From Streptosporangiaceae bacterium (GTDB lineage Bacteria > Actinomycetota > Actinomycetes > Streptosporangiales > Streptosporangiaceae): DNA of 17,353 nt. Of this stretch, positions 6,767 through 14,121 are shown piece by piece (position 1 is the stretch's first letter; every line of letters starts with the position of its first letter). Below the pieces are notes generated by a model. It searched no databases. It saw only the letters and a program-made list of their open reading frames with translations, and was not told the origin of the DNA. The stretch is from positions 1 through 17,353 of the forward strand of contig JASHOI010000708.1 of NCBI GenBank assembly GCA_030041195.1, read 5' to 3'. The translations under genes and the position numbers were made by a program.

Positions 6767-8199
6767 GAATGGCCGCTGGTCTCGAAGGCCTTGCCGAACG
6801 AGCGCACCCGCTCCGGCCGGGCGACGACCAGCGTGGCGACGATGATCAGCCCGGCGGCGAGCAGGCCCAGCGCGATCCACAGCGAGTAGCTGATCGGGGC
6901 GGGCGGGCGCGGCCAGATCGACGCGTAGATCGTGTACCCGCAGATCGCGACCGCCACCAGCGGAGCAACGACGTCGAGGAACCAGTTGTAGGACTCGCCG
7001 GGCTGGCGCCGGATCCTCCAGAAGAACACCATGCCCGCGATCGCGACCAGGACGTAGACCAGCAGGATGCCGATCGACCCGGTCGTCGCCATCAGCGCGA
7101 AGTAGGTGAGCACGCCGTAGTGGCGGCCGAGCGTCGCCCCGAGCACCAGCGTCAGCGCGACCGACACGGCGATGCCGACGTAGGGGCTGCGGAACCGGGG
7201 CGTGACCGCGGCGAACACCCGCGGGATGCCGCGGTCCCTGCCCATCGCGAACAGGGTCCGCGCGGTCAGCTGCACCCCGGCCAGCGCCGCCACGAAGCTG
7301 TCCACGACCACCACGATGTCCACCAGCGTGCTGAACCAGTGCGCGACGTAGCGGTCCGACAGGGTGGCAAGCGCCGTCGGGTCGGCGGCCCACCGGCCGG
7401 CGCCGGAGACGCCGTAGCCGACCGCCTGGGTCCAGGTGACGAACACGAAGTAGACGGTGGCCACGATGACCGTGCCGAGAATCGCCCGCGGGATGACCCG
7501 TTTCGGCTCGGCGGCCTCCTCGCCCAGCACCGCGGCCGCCTCGAACCCGATGAACCCGGTGAAGGCGAGGATCACGGCCAGGAACAGGCCGTGCGTGCTT
7601 GGCGCCAGGCCCGGGTCAAAGGGCCGCCAGGTCAGGCCGTCGGCTCCGCCCTTGGCGACGATGGCCAGGCTCAGCGCGACGATCGTGAGCACCCCGATCA
7701 CGGCGAACACGAGCTGCACCCGGGTCGACACCCTGATATCGGCCAGGGCGATCACCAGGATCAGCGCGAGCTCGATGCAGTACAGCGGGAACCAGCCCAG
7801 GTGCACGCTGGTGTTGGCCGCGAGCACGGTGGACAGGAAGTCCGCCGAGATGATCAGCACGAACGAGATGCCGATCGCGAACGCGGCCGCGTACATCCAG
7901 CCGGCCAGGAACCCCACCCGGGGGCCCAGGCCGCGCACCGTGTAGGCGTACAGGCCTCCAGCGTGCGCGATGCGCCGGGTGAAGCGCATGATCACCGAGG
8001 CCAGGCACAGGCTGCCCACCCCGGCGATCACGAACGCCAGCGGCACGGCAGCGCCAGCGGTCGCGGCCGCCGACGCGGGCGCCGCCGACACCGCGAAGGT
8101 CAGCGCCAGCAGCGCCAGGGACTGGGCGATCGCGTCGGCGCTGCCGAGCACGCCGTGGCGCAGCTCGCCGGCAGATCTGGATGACGGGCTGTTCGCCAT
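6763..8199 (-). CDS. APC-family amino acid permease (last gene of the catabolic operon)
   Basis: This 478-residue protein has about twelve hydrophobic segments, the normal size for amino acid/polyamine/organocation transporters. Signature parts are the first helix region (GVLGSADAIAQSLALLALTFAVSAAP), AHAGGLYAYTVRGLGP (about 78-93) and, in the sixth helix and after it, FTGFIGFEAAAVLGEEAAEPKRVIPRAI (about 213-240), which in this family contributes to the substrate site. It probably takes up an amino acid or amine by proton symport across the cytoplasmic membrane. The ATG start has GAGGAAGGA upstream. It follows the cyclase gene by 20 nt and so probably supplies the substrate of that operon. It differs clearly from the second APC permease at 15524. 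Its TAG stop overlaps the regulator's stop on the other strand. Confidence 0.92.
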   Translation of the reverse strand: MANSPSSRSAGELRHGVLGSADAIAQSLALLALTFAVSAAPASAAATAGAAVPLAFVIAGVGSLCLASVIMRFTRRIAHAGGLYAYTVRGLGPRVGFLAGWMYAAAFAIGISFVLIISADFLSTVLAANTSVHLGWFPLYCIELALILVIALADIRVSTRVQLVFAVIGVLTIVALSLAIVAKGGADGLTWRPFDPGLAPSTHGLFLAVILAFTGFIGFEAAAVLGEEAAEPKRVIPRAILGTVIVATVYFVFVTWTQAVGYGVSGAGRWAADPTALATLSDRYVAHWFSTLVDIVVVVDSFVAALAGVQLTARTLFAMGRDRGIPRVFAAVTPRFRSPYVGIAVSVALTLVLGATLGRHYGVLTYFALMATTGSIGILLVYVLVAIAGMVFFWRIRRQPGESYNWFLDVVAPLVAVAICGYTIYASIWPRPPAPISYSLWIALGLLAAGLIIVATLVVARPERVRSFGKAFETSGHS

Positions 8200-8219
8200 G
8201 GCCCGTTGTCCTTCCTCGG

Positions 8220-8858
8220 TCAGTCGTCGACCAGAGCGAGCACCCGGGCGGGCCCGCCGTTCGCCCCGCTCACCTTCAGCGGCGCGACGACGATGCGGCA
8301 GCGGGCAGGCAGCTGGTCCATGGCGGCGAGGTTCTCCAGGATGATCGCGCCGCCGGCCAGCCAGACGTGGTGCAGTTCGTAGTCGGTGCTGTCCACCGGG
8401 TCGGCCGAGGGGCCGTCGAAGCCAACGCCGGAGACGCCGGCCTCGACCAGCGCGGCCGCGGCGGCGGCGTCCGGGTAGCACCAGCCGTGCCAGTAGGCGT
8501 CGGTGCCCCAGTTCGCCGCGTTGCCCGAGGAGAGCAGCACGATCTCGTTGCCGCGCACCTCGGGCAGGAACCGGCCGATCACGTCGAGCCCGACCGGGCC
8601 GGGCTCGTGCCCGGTCAGGTCGACCGTCAGCGCGTCGGTCACCAGGCGCTCCAGCGGGATCTCGTCGAGCGTGGCTCCGCCGTCGATCTGGTGAGCGGGC
8701 GCGTCGACGTGGGTGCCGGTGTGGTTGATGAACGTGTACTGCGACATCGCGTAGCCGTCGGCAGCCACCTCGGCGAGGTCGCGGAAGCTCGGCGGCGTGA
8801 TGCCCTCCATCACCGGCATGCCGTTGGTCATGCTCTGGGTCAGGTCGACGATCTTCAT
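8220..8858 (-). CDS. cyclase-family metal-dependent hydrolase (kynurenine-formamidase-like fold)
   Basis: The protein has 212 residues, the usual size. It carries the metal-binding signature HTGTHVDAPAH at 46-56 (H46, H50, D52, H56), and towards the C-terminus DYELHHVWLAGGAIILENL with H163/H164 and E175, the other conserved residues of the family. Members hydrolyse amide or lactone-like bonds; the known ones include kynurenine formamidase KynB, isatin hydrolase and similar enzymes. The start of the protein (KIVDLTQSMTNGMPVMEG) is also typical. Its ATG overlaps the stop of the cupin gene (ATGA), which implies translational coupling, and the APC permease follows directly. It therefore probably acts on an imported amide or formyl-amine. 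The exact substrate is not determined by these motifs. Confidence 0.88.
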   Translation of the reverse strand: MKIVDLTQSMTNGMPVMEGITPPSFRDLAEVAADGYAMSQYTFINHTGTHVDAPAHQIDGGATLDEIPLERLVTDALTVDLTGHEPGPVGLDVIGRFLPEVRGNEIVLLSSGNAANWGTDAYWHGWCYPDAAAAAALVEAGVSGVGFDGPSADPVDSTDYELHHVWLAGGAIILENLAAMDQLPARCRIVVAPLKVSGANGGPARVLALVDD

Positions 8859-9469
8859 CGCGACACGGTCTTCGCCGCCGGGCTGCCGCCCGGATGGAAC
8901 ACGCCAAGGACGACCAGGGTGCGCTGCCCGGTGTTCTCCAGGCAGTGCGGCAGGCCGCGCGGCAGGTGCACGCTGGTTCCCGGCGACAGCGGCCGGTCGC
9001 TCCCTCCCGCGTGCGCCACGCCCTCGCCGTCGAGCACGAGCACGACCTCGTCGTAGGGGTGGCTGTGCTCGGGCGCCCGGCCCGGCGGGATCTCACCGAC
9101 GAACTGCGTCGCCGCCTCGCAGCCGCGGCCCGGTCCCAGCAGCACCCGGAACTTGCGGTCCCCGGTCTGCTCCACCTCGCACGCGGCGAGCTCGGATACC
9201 CGGGGACCGTCGACCGGGGCCGGGCCTGGCAGCGCCACCGCATCGAGCAGGATGTCCTCGTCGGCGTCGAGCCGGTACCCGGAGCCGGGCGGTATCCGGC
9301 ATCCGGTGTCCCCGGCCACCGCCGCGCCGCGCAGCGCGCCCACGTCCAGCCGCCCGCTTCCGGCGATCACGAACCATAGCTCGCCGCCGGCCCCGGCTAG
9401 CCCGCGCAGCCGCGATCCCGGTGTCAGGGTGATCTGGCGCCGGACCAGCCCGGCCGTGGCGGGACCCAT
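8855..9469 (-). CDS. two-domain cupin (bicupin)
   Basis: The protein has 204 residues with two cupin barrels. The C-terminal one has the full metal set: APEHSHPYDEVVLVLDGEG (H135, H137, E141) and LPRGLPHCLENTG (H175), the 'G(X)5HXH(X)3-4E(X)6G ... G(X)5PXG(X)2H(X)3N' pattern. The N-terminal one (about 12-80) keeps the barrel outline (ELWFVIAGSGRL, CRIPPGSGYRL) but has no histidines at the ligand positions, so only one metal site is expected. Cupins of this kind include dioxygenases, isomerases and mere binding proteins. It lies two nt after the PLP-enzyme gene and overlaps the cyclase gene by four nt, so it must act in the same process, perhaps as a ring-opening or tautomerising step. No precise reaction is assigned. 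Confidence 0.85.
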   Translation of the reverse strand: MGPATAGLVRRQITLTPGSRLRGLAGAGGELWFVIAGSGRLDVGALRGAAVAGDTGCRIPPGSGYRLDADEDILLDAVALPGPAPVDGPRVSELAACEVEQTGDRKFRVLLGPGRGCEAATQFVGEIPPGRAPEHSHPYDEVVLVLDGEGVAHAGGSDRPLSPGTSVHLPRGLPHCLENTGQRTLVVLGVFHPGGSPAAKTVSR

Positions 9470-9471
9470 CG

Positions 9472-10713
9472 TCAGGTGCCCGACGGGTGCAATGCGCGGG
9501 GGGGTTTGCGGGGGTCGTCCCCCCGGGCCAGCATCGCGCCCGCCGCCTGCCCGGCGACCAGCGACGCGAGCGCCTCATTGAAGCGGTCGATCTCGTCCAG
9601 GGTGTTGTAGTGCGCGAGGCCGACGCGCAGCGCCTCACCCCAGGCGACCCGCTCGTACAGCCCCGGGGCGTAGTAGTTTTCCCCGCTCCACACGCCGAAG
9701 CCGCGGTCCGCGAGCGACGCTGACAGCGCGGCCGACGACACGCCGGGGAAGTTGATCAGGAACGTCGGCACCCGGCCGGTCATCGTGGGCTGCCCGTACA
9801 GCCGTGCCCCCTCGGGCAGCCCGGCCAGCAGCCGCTCGCCGAGCCGCCGCTCCCAGGCGGCGAGGCCGGCCGTGCCGCCGATGCTGTCGATGTAGGCCAG
9901 CGCCGCGACGAGGCCGGCCAGCAGCTCGTACTGCATGGTCCCGGTCTCGAACCGGTGCCCGACCGGCTGCATCGGCGCCGGCCTGGGCTTGTAGGGCCGC
10001 CACGACTCGAGCAGGTCGCGGCGGCCGTACGCGATGCCCAGATGCGGGCCGCAGAACTTGTAGGCCGAGCACAGCACGACGTCGGCGCCGATGGCCCGGA
10101 CGTTCATCGGCTCGTGCGGCGCGTACTGCACCGCGTCGATCCAGGCCACCGCGCCCGCCTGGTGCGCCAGGTCGCACACGGCGCGGGCGTCGACCGTTGT
10201 GCCCACCGCGTTCGACGCCCAGGGGAAGGAGACCACCCGGGTGCGCGGGCCGAGCTGGCGCTCCAGGTCGGGCACGTCGAGGGTGGTGTCGGCGTTGACG
10301 TCGACCAGCCGGACTTCCAGCCCGATGTCGTGGGCCAGCTCCAGCCACGGCGCGACGTTGGCGTCGTGGTCCAGCCGGGTCACCAGGATCTCGTCGCCAG
10401 GCTGCAGGGTGCGGCCGAGCGTGCGGCTCAGCGCGAAGTTGAGCGAGGTCATGCTGCCGCCGAACACGAGCTCGTCGCCGTCGCAGCCGAGCAGGCGCGC
10501 CGCGGCCTGGCGCGCCTCGTCGACCACGGCCTCGATGCGCCGGCTGGTCGCGTAGGGGGCGCCGGTGTTGCCGCTGGCTTCGCGGTAGCAGCGGGCAACG
10601 GCGGCGCCGACCTCGTCGGGGGTCTGGGTGCCGCCCGGGGCGTCGAGGAAGACGAAGCCGTCATCCAGCGACGAGAACCGTGCCCGCACGGACGCGATGT
10701 CGAACGACGTCAC
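9472..10713 (-). CDS. class V aminotransferase, cysteine-desulfurase-like (VC1184-type) without the catalytic cysteine
   Basis: This is a fold-type I PLP enzyme of 413 residues. Visible features are the opening FLDAPGGTQTP, H116 in LDHDANV (ring-stacking histidine), D193 in WIDAVQYAPH (binds the pyridine nitrogen), H200, and the Schiff-base lysine K219 in CSAYKFCGPH. In SufS-type desulfurases the C-terminal loop holds RxGHHC. Here the same place reads VWSGENYYAPG (about 341-351), so the sulfur-carrying cysteine is replaced by tyrosine, while the downstream RVGLAHYNTLDEIDRF is kept. It belongs to the desulfurase-like branch whose true reaction is unknown, and is not expected to be a desulfurase. 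The GTG start follows GGAGGAGGAA. It is the first of four tightly joined genes (cupin, cyclase, permease). The last ~20 residues are a Pro/Arg tail over a GC-run hairpin. Confidence 0.88.
   Translation of the reverse strand: MTSFDIASVRARFSSLDDGFVFLDAPGGTQTPDEVGAAVARCYREASGNTGAPYATSRRIEAVVDEARQAAARLLGCDGDELVFGGSMTSLNFALSRTLGRTLQPGDEILVTRLDHDANVAPWLELAHDIGLEVRLVDVNADTTLDVPDLERQLGPRTRVVSFPWASNAVGTTVDARAVCDLAHQAGAVAWIDAVQYAPHEPMNVRAIGADVVLCSAYKFCGPHLGIAYGRRDLLESWRPYKPRPAPMQPVGHRFETGTMQYELLAGLVAALAYIDSIGGTAGLAAWERRLGERLLAGLPEGARLYGQPTMTGRVPTFLINFPGVSSAALSASLADRGFGVWSGENYYAPGLYERVAWGEALRVGLAHYNTLDEIDRFNEALASLVAGQAAGAMLARGDDPRKPPRALHPSGT
9498..9524. other. G/C homopolymer runs able to form a hairpin at the end of the PLP-enzyme gene
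   Basis: Seven G (9498-9504), five G (9510-9514) and six C (9519-9524) in close succession allow a very stable stem. It lies inside the last codons of the aminotransferase gene, shortly before the cupin start. It could slow ribosomes or partly stop transcription between these genes; it is also prone to slippage or sequencing error. The runs are certain and any role is a guess. Confidence 0.35.
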
Positions 10714-10735
10714 CCGTTCCTCCTCCTCGATGTGG

Positions 10736-12352
10736 TCAGCGGCTGCTGGTGGCCAGCGGCCGCCGGGTGCCCAGCGCCGGGCCGGCGTCCCACGGCGAGC
10801 CGACGGTCATGGGCGGCCCGACGTTCCAGGCGTTGGACACGCACAGCACGACCACCGCCACCGCGGCGGCGAGCAGCACCAGCGGCGCACCGGCGAACCA
10901 GACCTCGTGCGAGAACGTCCGCAGCCAGCCGAGCGGCGGCTCGAACGGGCTGCCGCCCGGCATCATCGAGAACGTGCCCGCCATCATCTGCACGACCACC
11001 ACGTAGTCCAGCCGCGAGGCTGGGTACAGCGCGAGCAGCGCGATGATCATCGTGTCGTACCAGGGCAGCTGGTAGTACCAGATGAACAGCCAGGCGATGG
11101 CGATCGCCAGGGCAGGCTGGATCGCGGGCAGCTCCGGCACGGCGTCCGGCAGCCGCCACAGCATCAGCAGCGCGAACGCCACGAACGCCAGCACCACGAC
11201 CAGGTCGGGGCCTGGCGGCAGGCCGTGCCGGTACGCCGTGTCGAACAGCTGGTAGAAGTTGTCGGCGGAGACCTTGCCCCGGCGCCAAGCCAGCGTGGTC
11301 AGCAGCGGCCTGCCCGCCCACAGGTAGGGGGGCACGAACGCCACCGCAAAGCCCGCTCCGGCGGCGAGCAGGGCCACGGGCCGGCGCAGCAGCACCCAGG
11401 CCAGGGCCGCGGCGAGCAGCAGGTAGGTGAGCATGAAGTCCACGCCCACCCCGACCAGGAGGCCGGCGGCCGCGGCGGCGAGCGGGGTCGGCCCGGCCGC
11501 TGCCGGTCCTGCCTGAGCGCCGGCCCGGCGCGGCCGGACCAGGATCAGGCCGAAGAAGCACGCCGCCGCGGCGAACACGTCGAGGTGCCCGGCTGCCACC
11601 AGTCCCCAGAGCACCAGGGGGTTCACCGACCAGAGCAGGTGCGCCCGGGCCCGCCGGGCCGGGTCGGAGCGCAGCATCCGGTCCAGGGCGAGCGCGACGC
11701 CGAGAAAGACGATCGCGTTCCACAGCTTCAGCCAGAACACGATCCGCGCCGCCGAGGTGCCGCCGAGCCGGGCTGCCGCCCACTGCTCAGCGGTGGCCAG
11801 CGGCCCGTACAGAGAACCGTGGCGGCGCCAGAGCTGGTAGGCGAGCTTTCCGATCGGATCCCCGGTGGCGCGCAGCTGGTCCGGGGTCATCACGTAGGGG
11901 TTGTGGCCGAGCACGGCGATCCGGCCGAACGTGGCGTAGTTGAGGGTGTCCGTTGACCCGGCCGGGGGCAAGAACGCGAGGATCGCGACCGCGACGACCG
12001 CCGCGGCGATCAGCAGGCGGGCCGGGAACCGGGCCCCGCGAGACACGGCGAGCAGCCCGGCGACCACGCCGCCGCCGCCCAGGATCGCCGCCGCCCACAG
12101 CGCCGCGTACGTCGCGGCGACCGGAAGGTGCGCGGCGACCTCCAGCGGCGGGAACCCGGGCGGCCACGGCATCACCGGCACCGCCGGGCTGCTGTGCGCG
12201 GCCGACGCGACCACCATGATCAGGATCGAGGTGCCGATGCAGATCGCCGATGCCCAGGTCAGCGGGCGGGCCAGGCGGGCGGGGGGCGGGACGGCTGGCT
12301 GCTCCGGACGGGACGAGCCAGTGCCGGTGGCAGCGGCGGTTGCGGAGCTCAC
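10736..12352 (-). CDS. GT-C membrane glycosyltransferase, MptB-like (copy 1)
   Basis: The protein has 538 residues with about twelve or thirteen hydrophobic helices. It resembles the polyprenol-phosphate-mannose-dependent alpha-1,6-mannosyltransferases (MptB type) that extend lipomannan or related glycans on the outer face of the membrane. The first large outer loop has GSTDTLNYATFGRIAVLGHNPY (about 132-153) with D135, the likely catalytic acid, and the NPY signature. Further family-like parts are LLWSVNPLVLWGL (239-251), GHLDVFAA and AWLFIWYYQLPWYDTM (420-435). The GTG start has AGCAGG just upstream. It is about 22 nt upstream of the PLP-enzyme gene, so it probably heads or shares that operon. 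It is a paralogue of the next gene. The sugar and acceptor are not known; a role in wall or exopolymer glycan is possible. Confidence 0.8.
   Translation of the reverse strand: MSSATAAATGTGSSRPEQPAVPPPARLARPLTWASAICIGTSILIMVVASAAHSSPAVPVMPWPPGFPPLEVAAHLPVAATYAALWAAAILGGGGVVAGLLAVSRGARFPARLLIAAAVVAVAILAFLPPAGSTDTLNYATFGRIAVLGHNPYVMTPDQLRATGDPIGKLAYQLWRRHGSLYGPLATAEQWAAARLGGTSAARIVFWLKLWNAIVFLGVALALDRMLRSDPARRARAHLLWSVNPLVLWGLVAAGHLDVFAAAACFFGLILVRPRRAGAQAGPAAAGPTPLAAAAAGLLVGVGVDFMLTYLLLAAALAWVLLRRPVALLAAGAGFAVAFVPPYLWAGRPLLTTLAWRRGKVSADNFYQLFDTAYRHGLPPGPDLVVVLAFVAFALLMLWRLPDAVPELPAIQPALAIAIAWLFIWYYQLPWYDTMIIALLALYPASRLDYVVVVQMMAGTFSMMPGGSPFEPPLGWLRTFSHEVWFAGAPLVLLAAAVAVVVLCVSNAWNVGPPMTVGSPWDAGPALGTRRPLATSSR
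11048..11097 (-). repeat. 50-nt exact repeat shared by the tandem glycosyltransferase genes, copy 1
   Basis: These 50 bases are identical, without a mismatch, to 12814-12863 in the neighbouring paralogue. They encode the conserved WLFIWYYQLPWYDTM region. Such identity at silent positions is more than protein conservation alone needs and suggests recent duplication or gene conversion. Confidence 0.8.
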
Positions 12353-12477
12353 GATGCCTGCTCGTCACTTTCCGGTCTGAGTGCCGTTATCGCGGAACTA
12401 CGCCAGATCCGCAGGGGTCTTGCCCGATCACGGATGACTGGCAACACAGTACCCGAATAGTGACTGCTGGCCAGGTT

Positions 12478-14058
12478 TTACCGGCTCTGACTTGCCACGG
12501 GCCGAGCCAGCCGGCGCGGTAACCGGTCCGGGGCGGCAGCACGCTGCGGCGCCGGCATCTCGGGCCGGAGGGCCGTCGGCCGTTCGGCGATGTTCCAGGC
12601 CCTGGACACGCACAGCCAGATCAGCGCGACCAGGAAGATGAACAGGACCGCCGGCATCAGCCGGAACGAGATCAGGAAGAAGAGCCGGGACAGCCAGTGC
12701 GGGTGCAGCGCCGCGGTGGTGCCCGGCATCTGCGCCACCGTGCCCGCGGCCAGCTGACCGGTCACCACCCAGTCGAGCCGCGAGGCCGGGTAGAAGACCA
12801 GCACGCCGACCGCCATCGTGTCGTACCAGGGCAGCTGGTAGTACCAGATGAACAGCCAGGCGACGCCGATCGCCAGGGCCGGCATGATCGCGGGCAGGCT
12901 GGGCACCGCGTCCGGCAGCCGGCGCAGCAGCAGCACCGCCAGGGCCACGAACGCGACCCCGACCAGCAGCGATACCGTCGGCGGCAGCGTGTGCCGGTAC
13001 GTGTAGGAGATGAGCTGGTAGAACGTGTCGGCGCCGACCTTGCCCTGGCGCCTGGCCAGATTGTGGAAGATGGCCGTGCCGATCCACGCGTACGCGGGCA
13101 GCAGCGTGGCACCGATGCCGGCCAGTCCCGCGGCCAGCGCCGGCGCCGACCGGCGCAGCGCCCAGGCCAGCGCGATGCCGAGCAGCAGGTAGGTGAGCAT
13201 GAAATCGGCGGCCACGCCGATCAGCAGCCCGCCGGCCAGCGCGGCGGCCGGGCGGACGCTTGTTCCCCTGGCGCGCACCGTGGTCAGCCCCAGCAGGGCG
13301 GCCGCGGCGGCCAGCACGTCGAGGTGACCGCCCGCGATCAGCGCCCAGAGCATCAGCGGGTTCACCGACCAGAGCAGGTGCGCCCGGATCCGGCGGGCCG
13401 GGTCCGCGTGCAGCAGCCGGTCCATGCCCAGCATCACGCCGGTGAACGCGATCGCGTTCCACAGCTTGAGCCAACCCACGATCGCCACCGCGGACGTGCC
13501 GCCCAGCCTGGCGGCCGCCCACTGCTCGGCGGTCGCCAGCGGGCCGTACAGCGACGGGTCGTTGCGCCAGGTCAGGTTCGCCAGCTGGCCGATCGGGTCG
13601 CCGGTGTGCTTGAGCTGCTCCGGCGTCATCAGATACGGGTTGTGGCCGAGCAGGGCCATCCGCCCGTAGGTGGCGTAGCTCACAGTGTCGGTGGAGCCCG
13701 CCGGGGGAAGCACGGTCAGCGCCGCGACCGCGACCAGCGCGGCCCCGATCAGCAGCCAGGCCGGGCAGCGTGCGCCGCGGGACACCGCGACGAGCCCGGC
13801 GACCACGGCGCAGCCGCCCACCGCCGCGGCCGCCCACACCGCGAGCGTGACCAGCGCGTCCGGCAGCCGCACCGGAAGCTCGACCGGGAGCGGCCCGGCG
13901 GGCCTGGGCATCAGCGGGACCGGCGCGCTGTACCTGGCCGCCGACGCCACGATCATGATCAGGATCGAGATGCCGATCCCGGCTGCGGCAAGCAAGCCGA
14001 GGGGTACCCGGCCGGGACGCGTCCCGGCTGGCTGATGGCCTCCCCCGACAGCGGACAT
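12478..14058 (-). CDS. GT-C membrane glycosyltransferase, MptB-like (copy 2)
   Basis: The protein has 526 residues and the same architecture as the gene downstream. A loop with GSTDTVSYATYGRMALLGHNPY (about 121-142, D124 the probable catalytic acid) is followed by YGPLATAEQWAAARLGGTSA, LLWSVNPLMLWAL, GHLDVLAA and WLFIWYYQLPWYDTM. The two proteins align over nearly their whole length with long identical blocks, so they are tandem duplicates. They differ mostly in the helix interiors and at both tails. The ATG at 14058 is the longest supported start, though no ribosome site is seen. It begins 63 nt after the tetR stop, and 125 nt of non-coding DNA separate it from copy 1. This gap may hold a promoter, but none could be identified with confidence. 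Function as for copy 1; perhaps the pair adds successive sugars. Confidence 0.8.
   Translation of the reverse strand: MSAVGGGHQPAGTRPGRVPLGLLAAAGIGISILIMIVASAARYSAPVPLMPRPAGPLPVELPVRLPDALVTLAVWAAAAVGGCAVVAGLVAVSRGARCPAWLLIGAALVAVAALTVLPPAGSTDTVSYATYGRMALLGHNPYLMTPEQLKHTGDPIGQLANLTWRNDPSLYGPLATAEQWAAARLGGTSAVAIVGWLKLWNAIAFTGVMLGMDRLLHADPARRIRAHLLWSVNPLMLWALIAGGHLDVLAAAAALLGLTTVRARGTSVRPAAALAGGLLIGVAADFMLTYLLLGIALAWALRRSAPALAAGLAGIGATLLPAYAWIGTAIFHNLARRQGKVGADTFYQLISYTYRHTLPPTVSLLVGVAFVALAVLLLRRLPDAVPSLPAIMPALAIGVAWLFIWYYQLPWYDTMAVGVLVFYPASRLDWVVTGQLAAGTVAQMPGTTAALHPHWLSRLFFLISFRLMPAVLFIFLVALIWLCVSRAWNIAERPTALRPEMPAPQRAAAPDRLPRRLARPVASQSR
12814..12863 (-). repeat. 50-nt exact repeat shared by the tandem glycosyltransferase genes, copy 2
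   Basis: Partner of 11048-11097; the match ends at a mismatch on either side (12813 and 12864). It lies at the equivalent codons of the second glycosyltransferase gene. Confidence 0.8.
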
Positions 14059-14121
14059 CAGTCGGTGCGGTACCCAGCCCGATAGCGTCCGAACCTGGCC
14101 GGGCAGCCGGGACCGGAGAGA

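Noticed and set aside
6745..8184. Long rightward open frame opposite the APC permease
   Set aside because: It codes for an Arg/Asp/His/Gly-rich, low-complexity protein, the usual shadow of a high-GC membrane-protein gene; the same holds for the rightward frames opposite the two glycosyltransferases.
8220..8858. Naming this gene kynB (kynurenine formamidase)
   Set aside because: The metal motif is common to the whole cyclase family, and no tryptophan dioxygenase or true kynureninase gene is in the window.
8200..9243. Upstream extension of the APC permease frame across the cyclase and cupin genes
   Set aside because: The extension is Arg/Pro-rich shadow sequence opposite or out of frame to two well-supported genes; the permease has its own ATG and ribosome site.
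9472..10713. Naming this gene sufS/iscS (cysteine desulfurase) or kynU (kynureninase)
   Set aside because: The desulfurase cysteine is missing and no sulfur genes are nearby; the sequence around the PLP lysine and the C-terminus is of desulfurase-like type and not kynureninase.
12353..12477. Promoter, small hairpin (GCGGA/TCCGC at 12392-12396 and 12408-12412) or small gene in the gap between the glycosyltransferase genes
   Set aside because: Only weak -35/-10-like words and a 5-bp stem with an 11-nt loop are found, no better than expected by chance in such DNA.
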